Shown here one piece after another: positions 12,022 to 24,959 of a stretch of 64,000 nt of DNA; positions within the stretch are counted from its first letter, which is position 1, and the number at the start of each line of letters is the position of its first letter. The notes below the pieces were generated by a model. It saw only the letters and a list, made by a program, of their open reading frames with translations. It did not search any database and had not been told where the DNA came from. The position numbers and the translations under genes were made by a program. Source of the DNA: Trichoplax adhaerens (lineage: Eukaryota > Placozoa > Uniplacotomia > Trichoplacea > Trichoplacidae); the NCBI RefSeq assembly GCF_000150275.1, contig NW_002060965.1, positions 252,923 to 316,922 on the forward strand. Reading direction: 5' to 3'.

Positions 12022-14613
12022 CGTTGATGTTGAAAAAAATTATGTTAAAAAATATTGTCAATATTTCCAATTAAATAACGAATATTTTTTTCATTAAGCC
12101 ATTTATAATGTATTGTACCTTTAACTAAATATTAATGTTTCCATTTATATATATATATATAATAAGTTGTATAGGATACATGGTACAAGCAAGTAATTAG
12201 TACCGCAACATTCTGAAATTTTACTCACCAAAAAATTATTAATTTTACTTGTTTCACTTATATTCTGGACTCAATCTCAATTCTCGTAGATGCATTATTG
12301 ACCCCTTAAGATTCTTCCCATATTTTAACAATGACCGACTATAATTCCATTTATGTTGATCAAAGGTTTGGTATTGTAATGTTTAAAATAGATTAAAATA
12401 TATTATTGGGCCCTGGCTCATGATGAAACAGTGAAATATCCAAGATTGTTAATTTCTGAACCTAACGTAGTAGCAGTGAGGCTATTGCAGGGATCTATAT
12501 ATAGTAAAATTATAATAATACCTTCGCTAGGTCACTAGCTGAATCAAAATTTGATAGAAACTGGAACGATCGATTTTCTGTATAATATTGTACTTCATTC
12601 AGAGGATGCATTAGTAGAATTGTTGAATATGCATACATTACAAGCTTCGATCACATTGATCAATAGAAATTTGCTGTATTATTTTTAAATATGTTCACAA
12701 GCATGCATTTATCATCTCTAGCAGCTACTAAGCAATTTAATGGGTCTATGTATAATTTATAATCGAATAGACATAAATTGGAGCAGAATCAATAAAGACC
12801 ATAAACATTGTTGCTTGTACTTCCTTTAGTTTACTACCATTATTGTTGCTTTCTATATAGTCTATATTCTTCCAATTTCTATTTGAGTAAAGTAAGTATT
12901 ATATCAAATAATTATAGGTTTTATACTATACTAATTTTAACAATTGTGCATCAATGGAAATGTTAATTTGGACAATTTATCGCTGAAGTGAATCTGTAGA
13001 GTAGAAGTATGTTGCTAGATTGCATTTATAGGCATTATTCGATAAAGTAGCGTTTTATTATCATTCATATTTTATGTTTATAATCTATCCTGCTATTAGC
13101 AACCAGATGTTTCATAAAGGATTAAACTATAAAGTTTTCTTCATGCCCATTAATCTTAAAATTACCAAAATATATTATTCTTCTTGACCGATTTTTACTT
13201 ACAATTAGATAGTACCTGTTATGTTCTATTTATTGATTGATCGTATAATTGAGTTTATGTAGTTTTGGTACTATTTTCATCTTTGCATTGCTATTAATAC
13301 TTAATTTAACACGCTTTTATGCACTCCTCTATCTGAAAATTATCAAAGCTATTATCTTCTAGGTATAATCATTCTATATCACTTTCAATCTTCAAAGTAC
13401 TGAATAAGAAAACTCAAAAAGAGATAATTAGTTCAAACTCATACAGTAAGGCAACGTGCTTCTTTTAGCCATTGCAATCATTGACGATGATGTGAGTGCT
13501 TACTCAATTACAATGCAGCAGACAATTTGGATGTTTGTCTCGAATTAAAATTATGACCTAAATAAATCAATTCTTTATGAAGAAATAGTTTATTAAGAAA
13601 GTATACATCGCATTACCTTTATCAAAGAACTCTTTACACTGATATAGGCTCTCTTAATAAATTTTAAGTAGTTTGGATCATAATCTACGCGTGCTATAGA
13701 TATCCGTTAAAAATTTTAGCATCTAGAACAGAATTTTACGATGAATAATCAAACTTTTATGTCTTTCGTAGAATTTTTTCCAAGCAGACTTTCTGTAACC
13801 CGTTATCGATCAGCAGAAATAATAAGCATAAATAAATAATAGATTCCTGTATTTGACAAGAATAATATCATCGTAATCTAGGATAGTTATTCTATGCTTA
13901 GTTCACATTATACGACTTAAGTTTGCTAATGGTAGCAGCCAAAAGCTATTATAGTCATAATAGCAGTTATATTTCAAAGACTTTAATATCGGTATACGAT
14001 GATACAATACAATCACTTCTTGAATGTATAAATAATTATCTAGTTGCGATCAATGCAACTAGTGTAGTTGATTATGCTTTTTCGGTACAACAGTTACAAA
14101 TCATTATTAAAATTTTTATTAGCTGCCGGCATTCTTTTCATCTAAAAGATACAGGGTCTTTAATAGTATGAAATTTCAATTTATTCAATATTTTATTCCT
14201 ACACTTTTATGATTTGTGCAGTACGACTTAAATCGAGTATAACCACTAAGCACTATAAATCAGCACGTTTCTGGATCTCTATTTTACCTATAAATTGATC
14301 ATATTTTCTCCTATATATGCATTACAGTAGTGTCTCATGCTTTAAATTGAATGCGTGCAAGATTTACTATCTGATCATTATCTTTAAATAATATAAATAA
14401 AATTTTATAATATATCATATGCTTAACAAGCAGTGTCATTGAGATTATGTTGCTAAAATATTCTTTACAGTAATGAATTTCCAAGTATTATATAGCAGCC
14501 GGAAGAATTTCCTAATCCGGTTGTGTTATATTTGACTTTAAATATCGGCATATGTGATCCTTTAGTTATGAATTTGTGTAATTTTTCGTGAAATAAGCAA
14601 TTCTTCATTAATC
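12022..14613. other. Intergenic, nothing supported
   Basis: AT-rich, with a short (AT)n run near 12150. A weak open stretch at 13923-14171 starts with TTG and matches nothing I know. No repeat ends seen until the LTR pair at 14.6 kb. Confidence 0.4.
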
Positions 14614-14615
14614 TG

Positions 14616-15051
14616 TGTAACAAACGAGCTTCGTGACAAGGATAACGTAAAACAAATCTCTAAATTACTATAGTCTCCGGGATTCAGTATCCCTACTTAC
14701 AAGAATTTAGACGCCTTTGATTCTACGTTAAACTCAACTAGACCAGTGAGAACTGCTTTATTCAACTATCTGACGGGCTTATATACCCTTCTACAGCAGC
14801 TAACATTCACAAGTCATCTTATAAAAATACTTAGGTGAGAACATCTACTAACTAGATTTTCATAGTCGGACTACAATATGTCCATTCACAGAATCATTTC
14901 AGTACACATTACAGCACAGCAATAAATTTACTGTAACACATTTATAATTAGAGTAATTCCTATTGTAAGGAACTAGATGTAATATATTGTCACTATATTA
15001 TATTAACCAAATTTAGATAACTATTTCTTCACGGTAGTTCGTACCGTGACA
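14616..15051 (-). repeat. Solo LTR, family A, copy 2, inserted at the edge of LTR C
   Basis: 436 bp, the reverse complement of the element at 1202-1638, with diverged bases. Ends are TGTAAC ... GTGACA on the plus strand, and an exact 5-bp target duplication ATCTG lies at 14611-14615 and 15052-15056. On the minus strand it reads TGTCACGGTACG..., a TATATAAG box and AATAAAG in the same order as copy 1. The last two bases of the duplicated target (TG) are the first two bases of the neighbouring LTR C, so this element landed across the boundary of C. Confidence 0.85.
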
Positions 15052-15054
15052 ATC

Positions 15055-15607
15055 TGTTACGGTGTTGCCTTGTCATTAGGATAGTTTACTAAGTACAGTA
15101 GTAGCTAGTATGGAGAATATCCATATTTGTAGTGCTAGGTAAGATAAGTAATGCCTTAACGTGGATGTTGTTTGTAATAGTTCATTACATACTTGATATT
15201 GATTGTTATGGTGTGACAGATAGCAGTAAGATGATTCAAGTTCTAGTTGATGATAGTTGAATTAGACCACCTGCGAGCTTAGCTTAGATTAAGTATGAGT
15301 AAGAGATTCAAAATATTTACTGATAGAAAAGCTAAGTAAGGAACATCTCACTTCGCGATGTTTTCCTAGTAAGGTATAACAATAAAGCTGTTGTTGTTTA
15401 CAAATTAGACGGTTCCTATATAAATGGGAACATTTGAGTTCAGTGTGGTAAAAAGTTGTAGATGTACAATATCTGTGCTAATAAAATTTTCGTCTTTACA
15501 GTCTTTTGCTGTGTGTGTTTAACGTTAAGAAAAAAGGGCGCTTGAGTCAGTAGCTAGTTATAGACTTTTACTGTACGTTACCTTGTCGCAGAAGTGAAAT
15601 TGTGACA
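15055..15607 (+). repeat. Solo LTR, family C
   Basis: A 553-bp unit running from TGTTACGG to TTGTGACA. The right flank TAATC (15608-15612) matches TAATC at 14609-14613, to the left of the inserted family A element, which restores the original 5-bp target duplication of C. TATATAAATGGG at about 15417 and AATAAA at about 15482 give plus orientation. Single copy in this window; no coding capacity. Confidence 0.75.
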
Positions 15608-15612
15608 TAATC

Positions 15613-16649
15613 ATTTATAGAGTTGTAGCATACATTAATTGTCCTCAGTTAGACTTTCAGTTAGCATTGGAATTACAAACTCCACTTTTTACTTAAATTA
15701 TTATTGGCTAATTAATATCTTTTAAATTGAAGTATCATCTACTTATGGAACGCCTACGAATTCACAATTGTGGCAATGCCATTTGAGATAAAATTGGAGC
15801 TACCTGGTAGACTTTTCACTAATCACGTATATTGCTTACTAACAATAAAACTAAATAGCTGTAATCTACGACAGCCACATAACATTGGTAAATTATAATC
15901 AAAGACAATATTAGAAATTAAGTAACATTAAAATCAGCAAATAGTAGGATAAACACTGATCATGATAGTTCTTATAAATATACAGGCCTAGCAAAAAATG
16001 TGCATTATATTCAAAATTACCATCGAGTTATGATTAGTAGTCCTAAAAATTTACGTATGGGGATTCTCTTCCGATACTTATTATAATTAGAATGGATTTA
16101 TATCATAAATTTGTTTTAAATTCCTAGTTATGATACACCGATACAAAATTTTAGCAATTTATCACTTGGGATAGTTTGCATCTGCTGTGACACATTCATT
16201 CTTGAAATATCATCGATTATAGAATATAGAATACTTATCGTATACTAACATCTACCAATGATAATGATTCATTTGGCATTTAGCTAGACGCTTGAAATTC
16301 TTGATTGAACATAATATCTACTTCATTTGAGTTCCAAATTCCATTTAATAAACGACTACAGCGTAGGACAACAAAATTTTTATAAGTAATTACCTTTTTG
16401 ATGTAAATTGATTCCAAAGTCAAGAAACATAGCCTCGGTAGTATGATTGAGTTATAAAACTTAGATACGTAAACCCATTTAATTAAGAGTAGTTTCTTCA
16501 CTAATTGACGAATTTATGGTATCATCACATTCCTTTCCTTCCTCACTTTCTTCTATTGGTCTAATAGAAACTATTTTAGAAATATAAAATTACAAATCAA
16601 TTATTAGTTTTCGAGAGTGTTGATGAAATTTTCAAATTTCAATTGTCTA
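15613..16649. other. Intergenic, 3' flank of the large TPR gene
   Basis: AT-rich. A minus-strand open stretch at 16280-16501 has no TPR pattern and no recognised family. Otherwise nothing seen. Confidence 0.4.
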
Positions 16650-19600
16650 TCAAGTTAAGTTACCTTGATAATCACCGTCATACTTAATTGAAGTGGGTGC
16701 TGTCAATTCCTGCATTATTTTTTTGTCTAGAATAACTTTACCATGGCTAGAAAATGCCAAACGTAATACGCTAGCTTTGACGTATTTGCGCTGTTTTTCA
16801 AACGCTTTACTCAGCTTGTTGTATAAAGCAGTAATTAAAGGATGATTTCTAGCGAAATTTCTCAAGGCAATCTTGAGCGATTTTTGATATAATGTTGAGG
16901 CTTCTTCGTACTTGCATTGTGCAAGATAAACATCAGCAATACCATAATAACTTTCGCAAATCTTAATATTATTTGAACTTAGTTTTGCTTGACGAGTTTT
17001 TAGCGATTGATTAAACATTGACACAGCATATTCTAATTTATTTTGAGCAAAATAGACTTCTCCAATCCCGTGATAGGAATCAGCAACGTATAAGTGAATA
17101 TCACCTAAAATATTTCGGGTCATGGCTTGACATTTTTTATAGAATTTTAATGCGTCGCGGTATCGATTTTGCTGTGAGTAAATGTGAGCAATATGATAAT
17201 AAGACGAGGCAACACGAAGATTTGAATCTCCTAATACCTGTAATCGAATTTCTAAAGACTGATTATATTTATTTAATGCATCGTCGTATAAATTTTGCTG
17301 AGCATAAACATCTCCAATACCTTCAAATGCATTGGCAACCAGTAAATTATTGTCACCTAACAATTTTAAAGGAATATCAATGCATTTTTTATACATTTCT
17401 AGAGCGCTCTCGTACTTTCCTTGTTTACAATAAACCTTTCCAAAATTACGATATATCCGAGAGACGTGGAGACTATCGTAATCTATAGTGTTAAGAGTGA
17501 CATTTAGAGATTTCTGATACGTTAATAGAGCATCGTTTAATAAGTCCTGCTTCCAGTAGATGTTACCTATATCACAATATAAGGAGCCAATTTCTAAATG
17601 ATTTTCTCCTGTTATAGCCAGTCGAATATGTAGTGCTTTTTCATAATTGAATAAAGCCTCTTTAAATTGATCTTGCTTGTACAAGACTTTTCCAATGCGA
17701 TAGTAGGAATAAGCAGCGTAAGGGTTTTCCTTTCCTAAAATATCTGTTGTTAACTGAAATGATTTCTCGTACATTGCCATAGAATCATTATAGTTTTCCT
17801 GTGAGTAATAAACGTTTCCAATGCCATGATAAGAAGATGCAATATGTAGATTATGATCACCGAATAATTTTATTTTAATGTCGTAAGATTTCTGATACAT
17901 TACCAAAGCATCTTGGTAAAGGTCTTGTTCCATATAAACATTGCCGATACCATGATAGGAGTTAGCACTATTCAGATTATTCATACCCATGATATCTATC
18001 GTAATATCTAACGATTTCTGGTACATGGACAGAGCAAGATTGTACTTCGCTTGTGAGCAATAAACGTTACCTATGCTGTGATAAGCCCCTGCGACGTCCA
18101 TATTATGACTTCCTAGTAATTGCATGCAAATATTAAGTGACTTTTCATACATTTCCAGAGCACTACTATATTTACCCTGATGATAATGAATATCACCAAT
18201 TCCCATATATGTACTTGCAACACCTAAATTATGATCACCAGAGATCTCTATAGTGATATCGAGAGATTTGTGATACATGGATAGAGCATCATCAAATTGA
18301 AGTTGAGAGTTATGAATGTGCGCAATATAGTGGTAAGAATCAGCGATATCGCAATGTTTTTCACCAAGTAATCGTTTTCTCATCGATAAAGATTTTTGAT
18401 ACATAGCTAAAGCTTGCTCATCTTTTCGCTGATAGTAATAGACGTGGCCTAATCCATGATATGAATTGGCAATTTCAATATGATCTGTATGTCCAAGTAG
18501 GTGAATATGTAAATCCAATGACTGTTGATACATAGGTAATGCATCTTCGTATTTATCTTGCCTCCATAAAACATATCCTATACTATTGTAAACTTGAGCC
18601 ACTTCTAAATTTTCCTCACCTAAGTTTACCCTCTTAATATTAAGAGATTGTCGATACATAGATAATGCCTTGGCATATAGAGTTTGAGAATAATAAATAT
18701 CACCAATGCGATGAAAAAGATTGCTAACATCGAGATGATTTTCTCCCAATATATCAAGTTTATAGTTAAGCGCTTTTTGATAATTTTCTAGAGCTGTATC
18801 GTATTCATCTCGCTGCCAGAAAATGTTTGCTATTCCTTGATATAAATTTGCCACCACTATATTATCTGTTTCTAGTAACTTTAATCGTAGATTCAAAGAT
18901 TTTTCATAGACTACCAATGCTTCATCATATCGATCTAGCTTTCGATAAACATCTCCGATCTGATGATATAATGTAGCTATGTCAGCATGAGCATCATCCA
19001 TTAACGCCAATTTCATATCCAGAGCGTCGTGATAATGGGATAAGGCATCGTTATATTTAGATTGTGAATAGAAAATATTGCCCATTTTATGATGTATTTC
19101 AGTTGTAGCAAGATCATTTGATTCTTGTAATTGCAATTTAATTTCTAATGACTTTTGATACATCGGTAGAGCACAATAATTCTGATTTTGGGAATAGTAG
19201 ACATCACCAATGAGGCGATAAAGATGAGCGGTATTAATATTATTGATCCCTAACTTTTCCAGGCTAATATTTAACGATTTCTGAAACATTAAAAGAGCAC
19301 CATCGTAGTTATTCCATTTATGATGCAGATTTCCTCCTTTTTGATATAATTTAGCCACTTGTAAATGATTATTACCTAGTGATTCTGTTGCTAGTTGAAT
19401 CGATTTCTCATATTTTGCCGAAGCAGTATCAAAATTATTTAATGCATCATAGATATCTGCAATTTCTTGATAAAGATCAGCGATCTCGATACCTTTATCT
19501 CCTAAATTTCTGATGCTAATTACAAGAGATTTTTCATACATTTCTAAGGCTTTATAATAATTAAATTGTACGTAATAAATAAATCCAATGCAATGGTAAG

Positions 19601-20936
19601 AATATGCCACATCCAGATCATAGCTTCCGAGAATGGCTATTCGTATATTAAGCGATTTTTTATGCATATCCAAAGCATCAGAATAGAGCTTTTTCTTTTG
19701 ATAAACTTGGCCAATACAACAGCATGAACTTGCAATCAATAGATTTTGGGGTCCTAGCATTTCTAAAGTAATAGCATAGGATTTTTGATAGAATGCTAGT
19801 GCATCACTAACTTGATTTTGTTTACGATAAATATTTCCTATAGCATGATAGAGCTCAGAAAGGTGCAAGTTATTATCCCCTAATATGCTGATCGTCATAT
19901 TCAGAGACTTTTGATACATCGACATTGATTCCTGATAATTTTTCTGTGAATAAAGTATGTTTCCTATACCACGATATGAATTAGCAACATCTAGATTATG
20001 ATCTCCTAATAATTTTAATCGAATGCGTAGCGACTTTTCGTACAACTCCATAGCATTATGGTAGCTATCTTGCTTCCAATAGATTGTGCCAATACCATCA
20101 TAGGAACTGGCTACTTCTAAGTTAACATCCCCCAATAGCCGTATTCTGATGTTGATGGCCTTATGATGCATAGAAAAGGCATCTTGAAACTTGCGTTGTG
20201 AAGTATAAACATCACCGATGCGATGATAAGTACTCGCTATATCTAATTCATTGCCATCTAAAGCTTCTAATCGCAACTTGAGGCATTGCTTATACATGGA
20301 TAATGCATCATCGTATTTTGATTGCTCCCAGTAGGCACTTCCAATTCCATGGTAGGAATGAGCAATATCTAAATTTTTGTTTTTATAGTGAGATATTTTC
20401 GATTTGAGACTTAACGATTTTTCATACATTGATAATGCAGTATCATATTTAGCTTGCTTTAAAAAAATATTGCCTATACGATGATAAGAATGAGCTATTT
20501 CTAGATCATTTTCTCCTAGTAATACAATTTTAATCTCAAGAGACTTATAGTACTCAGCCAGTGCTTCTTGATATTTATTCTTCATTCTATAAATACGACC
20601 TTGGCAATCACAGCACTTAGCAGTACGAATTTTATCTTTCATTAGCTTGGCAATATCTGCCGCTTGCTGGCAGTAGTGACTAGCATTGCTGTATTGTCGT
20701 TGCTCTGCATAAGTGCGAGATATATCGTTGTAGATATCACACATTAACTGTGGCTTGTTTGAAATTCGATTGCTAATTTTCTGCACAATATCTAATGCTT
20801 TTAGATAAGCCAGTCGTGCTAAGACATAGTGCCCTCTCTTAAAGTTTTCATGACCAATTTGGCGCAAAAGTTGGATTTGTCGATCCCTTGTCATCGCTGG
20901 AGTTGATTTAGCAAAATGGCTTAGCCCTGCACCCAT
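16650..20936 (-). CDS. Giant TPR protein with about 30 repeats, 1428 aa
   Basis: One uninterrupted 4.3-kb frame from ATG (20936) to TGA. Residues 1-~110 are the family head (GHENFKRGHYVLARLAYLKA, then ..DISRTYAEQRQYSNASHYC..). By eye there follow 30 units of 42 residues with the pattern LG..NL.VA.SYHGIG.VY..Q.KY.DAL.MY.KSL.I, i.e. kinesin-light-chain-type TPRs. The 42-residue period slips in three places where the inter-repeat loop is longer (near residues 200, 600 and 815). A non-TPR tail of about 40 residues closes the protein. TPR solenoids of this size act as binding scaffolds; no catalytic domain, coiled coil or membrane segment is visible, and the partner is unknown. The start MGAGLS has Gly2 and Ser6, a good N-myristoylation pattern. 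The decayed gene at 8992-12021 is its nearest relative here. Kinesin light chain itself is unlikely, since the heptad-repeat domain is missing. Confidence 0.9.
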   Translation of the reverse strand: MGAGLSHFAKSTPAMTRDRQIQLLRQIGHENFKRGHYVLARLAYLKALDIVQKISNRISNKPQLMCDIYNDISRTYAEQRQYSNASHYCQQAADIAKLMKDKIRTAKCCDCQGRIYRMKNKYQEALAEYYKSLEIKIVLLGENDLEIAHSYHRIGNIFLKQAKYDTALSMYEKSLSLKSKISHYKNKNLDIAHSYHGIGSAYWEQSKYDDALSMYKQCLKLRLEALDGNELDIASTYHRIGDVYTSQRKFQDAFSMHHKAINIRIRLLGDVNLEVASSYDGIGTIYWKQDSYHNAMELYEKSLRIRLKLLGDHNLDVANSYRGIGNILYSQKNYQESMSMYQKSLNMTISILGDNNLHLSELYHAIGNIYRKQNQVSDALAFYQKSYAITLEMLGPQNLLIASSCCCIGQVYQKKKLYSDALDMHKKSLNIRIAILGSYDLDVAYSYHCIGFIYYVQFNYYKALEMYEKSLVISIRNLGDKGIEIADLYQEIADIYDALNNFDTASAKYEKSIQLATESLGNNHLQVAKLYQKGGNLHHKWNNYDGALLMFQKSLNISLEKLGINNINTAHLYRLIGDVYYSQNQNYCALPMYQKSLEIKLQLQESNDLATTEIHHKMGNIFYSQSKYNDALSHYHDALDMKLALMDDAHADIATLYHQIGDVYRKLDRYDEALVVYEKSLNLRLKLLETDNIVVANLYQGIANIFWQRDEYDTALENYQKALNYKLDILGENHLDVSNLFHRIGDIYYSQTLYAKALSMYRQSLNIKRVNLGEENLEVAQVYNSIGYVLWRQDKYEDALPMYQQSLDLHIHLLGHTDHIEIANSYHGLGHVYYYQRKDEQALAMYQKSLSMRKRLLGEKHCDIADSYHYIAHIHNSQLQFDDALSMYHKSLDITIEISGDHNLGVASTYMGIGDIHYHQGKYSSALEMYEKSLNICMQLLGSHNMDVAGAYHSIGNVYCSQAKYNLALSMYQKSLDITIDIMGMNNLNSANSYHGIGNVYMEQDLYQDALVMYQKSYDIKIKLFGDHNLHIASSYHGIGNVYYSQENYNDSMAMYEKSFQLTTDILGKENPYAAYSYYRIGKVLYKQDQFKEALFNYEKALHIRLAITGENHLEIGSLYCDIGNIYWKQDLLNDALLTYQKSLNVTLNTIDYDSLHVSRIYRNFGKVYCKQGKYESALEMYKKCIDIPLKLLGDNNLLVANAFEGIGDVYAQQNLYDDALNKYNQSLEIRLQVLGDSNLRVASSYYHIAHIYSQQNRYRDALKFYKKCQAMTRNILGDIHLYVADSYHGIGEVYFAQNKLEYAVSMFNQSLKTRQAKLSSNNIKICESYYGIADVYLAQCKYEEASTLYQKSLKIALRNFARNHPLITALYNKLSKAFEKQRKYVKASVLRLAFSSHGKVILDKKIMQELTAPTSIKYDGDYQGNLT

Positions 20937-23900
20937 GATGAAATGCCTAAAGTTTTAACTACAACTATAATAGTAATTATGATAATTTTATTTTAGATTC
21001 ATTAAAATTACGGATTTCATTTATTAAAATTTGTGATAGGAATAGTTTTTAAGTAAAGAAATTTAACTACGACAATGACTAATAAAAACTAAATAACTAA
21101 ATGTTATCGAACTTAATGTATTATTCCAATAAATTACTAAATTTTTTACATGTCTATGCCATAAACACCCTAATTTTATTTATAAAAATTATAATAAAGC
21201 ATATATCTTACCTCAATTATTTTAAGTTCAATTTCAAGATGCTAAAATTTCTATCTTATTTCATAACTATTTATTGAGAATAAAAGGAATAAAGGTCTTA
21301 TCGTCTGCTATATGGAGGTGATTGTCTGGCTTTTCCTAGCGGAGTAATCAATCATTATTAATCAAATATGCTGTACAGAATTATTTATGAATGATAAAAT
21401 TCGTTTGTTTCAATATGGTACAATAAATTATTAAAATCTAGAAAGTTTCTACTGAAAAATTGTTCTAGATCTATGCAATATTTTTAAATTTGAAACCTCT
21501 TATTTCCTATTATTTTACTTATAGAACGATGTAAATCTCTAGAAAAATTATCATTGATTTACAATGCAAACATTTGCAGGATAGAATACATTTGAATTGC
21601 TTCAGTATGTGATGATAATTTCGCCGCATGATGCCTTGCAGGATTTAAATCAGCGCATACCGGGTCTTAGAAGATATCGGGAGTTAAAGAATCGACTTCT
21701 ATTATCCTTTCTCCAGTATGTTTCAGTAGCATTCAATGCTTAAGCTTGCAATCCGTTAATACGCATTTTAGAAGGTTTTATGTAGTCCAAATACGTAATT
21801 GAAATGTTTGGCTTGATATTAAAGTAGTATGATACCGGTTGCTTCTACAATGTAATAGTTACAGTATAAAATCTTGAATCAGAGTCTAAAATGGTGCCTT
21901 GAAAATTATTCACCCAAAATCAGTTAGAGAAGATTACATTTTAAGCTCGAGCCACAAATGTGTGGCCCTATAAATGGTTTTCTTTTAAATGTATAATATC
22001 TCTATTATTTCGATGTAGGCTCTATCTCGGATTCTATGAATAGTTTATGAAACTGATTGAGTAAGCAATGTTTACATTAAAAGCAGTATATAATTAATAT
22101 GCAAAACTTTTTTTGTTTTTCTATCATTATAATTACGCAATCAAGTGAAACTTGATTCCACCTTTGCCTACAAAAATTAATAAAGTGTAAATACTATGTA
22201 AATTATTTATGACTAACATAAATGAATTAAAATCGAAATTGTGTTTAGTTAGACGTATTATTGCTACAATATCAGATTAAAATATTTCCATTAATTTCAC
22301 CGGCATTTAAGGTGGATTATAACGTCAGTAATCGCATAAGAATCTGTGATAGAAATAAAATTTGTAGACTTTAATTTGTGCATTTACAATTGGAAGGACT
22401 AAACCAATATAAAATTGTTTTATATTAGGCTACGCCATCTTTGCAAGGTATCCGTACGATAGTTCTATCGATTTAATTCCTTACATTATTATTAACCAAG
22501 TCTTTTATCAACTTCTTTTATGATATTGAAATCTTACTAGTTTTTCATTTTATATCGGTTACGGTTCGGTACTTAAAGTATAGGATTTGTAAGTTTAAAT
22601 GATGCTCCTATTTCGCTGATCGAATCACATCTTTAATACCTGGAATTGGTTGCAGTTAGTAAACTGTAAAGAAATCAACTTGAAGTTTCATCGGTATAAA
22701 ATTACTCAGTTCATGCTTTCTACTTTTCCAGCGCTTAGATACTGAAAATGTCATCATGAAATTTATCAAGAAATTTGTTATTATTAATGTTTTAATTTTA
22801 ATTATATTGTAAGTAAATATACCTCATTAATTTCTTACAGTATTACCACTAAATAATTTATACTCCAATTAAAATGCAATAATGGCAATTTTTGTATTCG
22901 ATTATGAACTATAAGATCCTTCGATCATATTACTTTGTAAAGTCTGATATCAGTTTTCGGAATAAACACAAAGCGAATATTATACAAAGTTATATGAATA
23001 ACCGCTACTAAGCCATTATAATTATTTCAAGATATCTTTAATTGCAACAAATTGTAGAATATATTTCAGTTTTATTATTAAATGAAGGAAATCATTCCTT
23101 TTTCATACAGTATTTCAATTCAACGTATTTTTGTGCATTTTACTGGTGCATGGGAGACTGTAATGCGCTGTATTGCATTTGATACCTAATATTCTGCTTA
23201 ATTGTATTAATACTCACGATATAATTATCATGGTTTGCATTCTTAGCTTACTCTTATAACTGACTTCATTGTTACAAAATGCAAAGATTAAGACTTACCA
23301 TACGGTACTATTTTAGGTTAATTTAATATGGCGAGAAACTTGAGCTGGTTTGTCCATGTGTTAGAGCTACTGTTTAATTCATTAGTTAATTAATTCTCTA
23401 GGAGTCTTTGTGTGGTTGTATTATTTGGAACATTAATCGAACCACAAAATCATTACAGAAAGCTATGTATTCGAATTAAAAATTGATTGCATAGTACAGT
23501 TAGTGAATATATTTCTCAATTTCTTTTAAAGAATCGTCATTAACTTTTACGTTTAGATTGCATGCCATCAGTTACATTATTAATTGTTCTCTACTTTGCT
23601 GTAATCATCCACACAGAAGAAATCTTTTTTTTATCTTCAAGCAGTTAATTAGCTTCTACCGGACTTCATCCGATAATTACCTTTATTACCTGTTCTCTAC
23701 TTGCTTGTAATCATTTAAACGGAACGAATTTTTTCATTGCCTTAACGTTGATTAGTGAATGTATTAGAAATGAATTAGCTACGATTTAAGATATCTGAAT
23801 ATTGAGCATTTAATCCCATTAAAGGAGTTAATTGTAACGCATTTGTATTTATCAATAGATATAAGGACATGCCTTTGTCAATTTAGCAGTTCCACGGAGG

Positions 23901-24959
23901 GAAATTTACTTGAACTCATAAATGCTAAATAGTATTTTAATGTATGATTCAACTAATTTTCCTGTTGACCCGACATGGGTTATTGAGAAAAATAAAAAAC
24001 ATTTCATTTTTTATCGAATAATAGAGAAATTTAAATATATAATTATAGTGTTCATAGTTGTGCGTAAACGCGTAAGAACTAGAACATTTACTAGATAAAG
24101 GCATTAGATGACTAGCTAGGAAAGAAGGCCTTACTCCTAAATTAGTCAGTTGTGAATTTTATACCCTCGAGAGGAAAGAGATGGCTACTTGCAGTAAAAA
24201 ATTGATCTCACAGAAGTATAAAGCTTATACAGATTTCCTTTGTCTCCTCAATGAAGGAGATAAAAATAGCTGCAGCAGGATTAAACCTATGCCAATTCAT
24301 ACGGTAGCATTTTTACAAGCACTGACTCATATTTCTGAACATACAGTACTATTTAAATGTTACTACCATTAGCAAGTAAGATTTTGATATAAGACCTTAA
24401 AACTCAATGGAGCATCCACTTAACATAGTATAGACAAGATAAGCACTATATTAGAACTTTTGTGGCTACACAATTTCAATTAATTTTCAAGGTATTTGCT
24501 ACTTTTTCTCAGTAGCCGGTGATTGTTATTATTCTAATTAGATGAAACATCAAAACACTTATTTGATGAACACATAGCTTTTACTCTTGCAAGCGTTGTA
24601 TTTACAAATTGATCTTCCATCACTAAGTGTCTAAAATAGTTATGCTGCACCCTACAGGATAACGCCGTGATAGCTTCAAGGAGATCTGAGACCAAACACA
24701 GCTCGTAAATATTATCCATAGAATTCTGCGATAACCATAAACATCCTAAAACAGTACCTATGCAAATATTGTACTGCTTTATTTAGATGTACGTTAACAT
24801 ACTATAGTCACTAGACGGCAAAGACAAATTCTAATCCTATACAGTCATCTGCTGACAACTTTAACTGCTTGCAATTATAAGATGAATTTTACAAGTCTGT
24901 GGCTCATTCAATTTCAAGGTTTGGATTAGATATTTTTATTATCGTTTTTGACCTCCTCG
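20937..24959. other. Long intergenic region, no supported gene
   Basis: AT-rich and mostly closed in all frames. Two short open stretches stand out weakly: 24181-24372 on plus, with an ATG and ordinary composition (starts MATCSKKLIS), and 24534-24719 on minus. Neither has a recognisable family, a splice partner or a duplicate here, so I do not call them genes. Confidence 0.35.

Noticed and set aside
17018-17488. 156-codon plus-strand frame inside the large TPR gene
   Set aside because: It is the antisense shadow of the 126-bp TPR units, which keep the opposite strand open in places.
24181-24372. 63-codon plus-strand ORF with an ATG
   Set aside because: Reasonable composition, but no family, repeat copy or neighbouring exon supports it.
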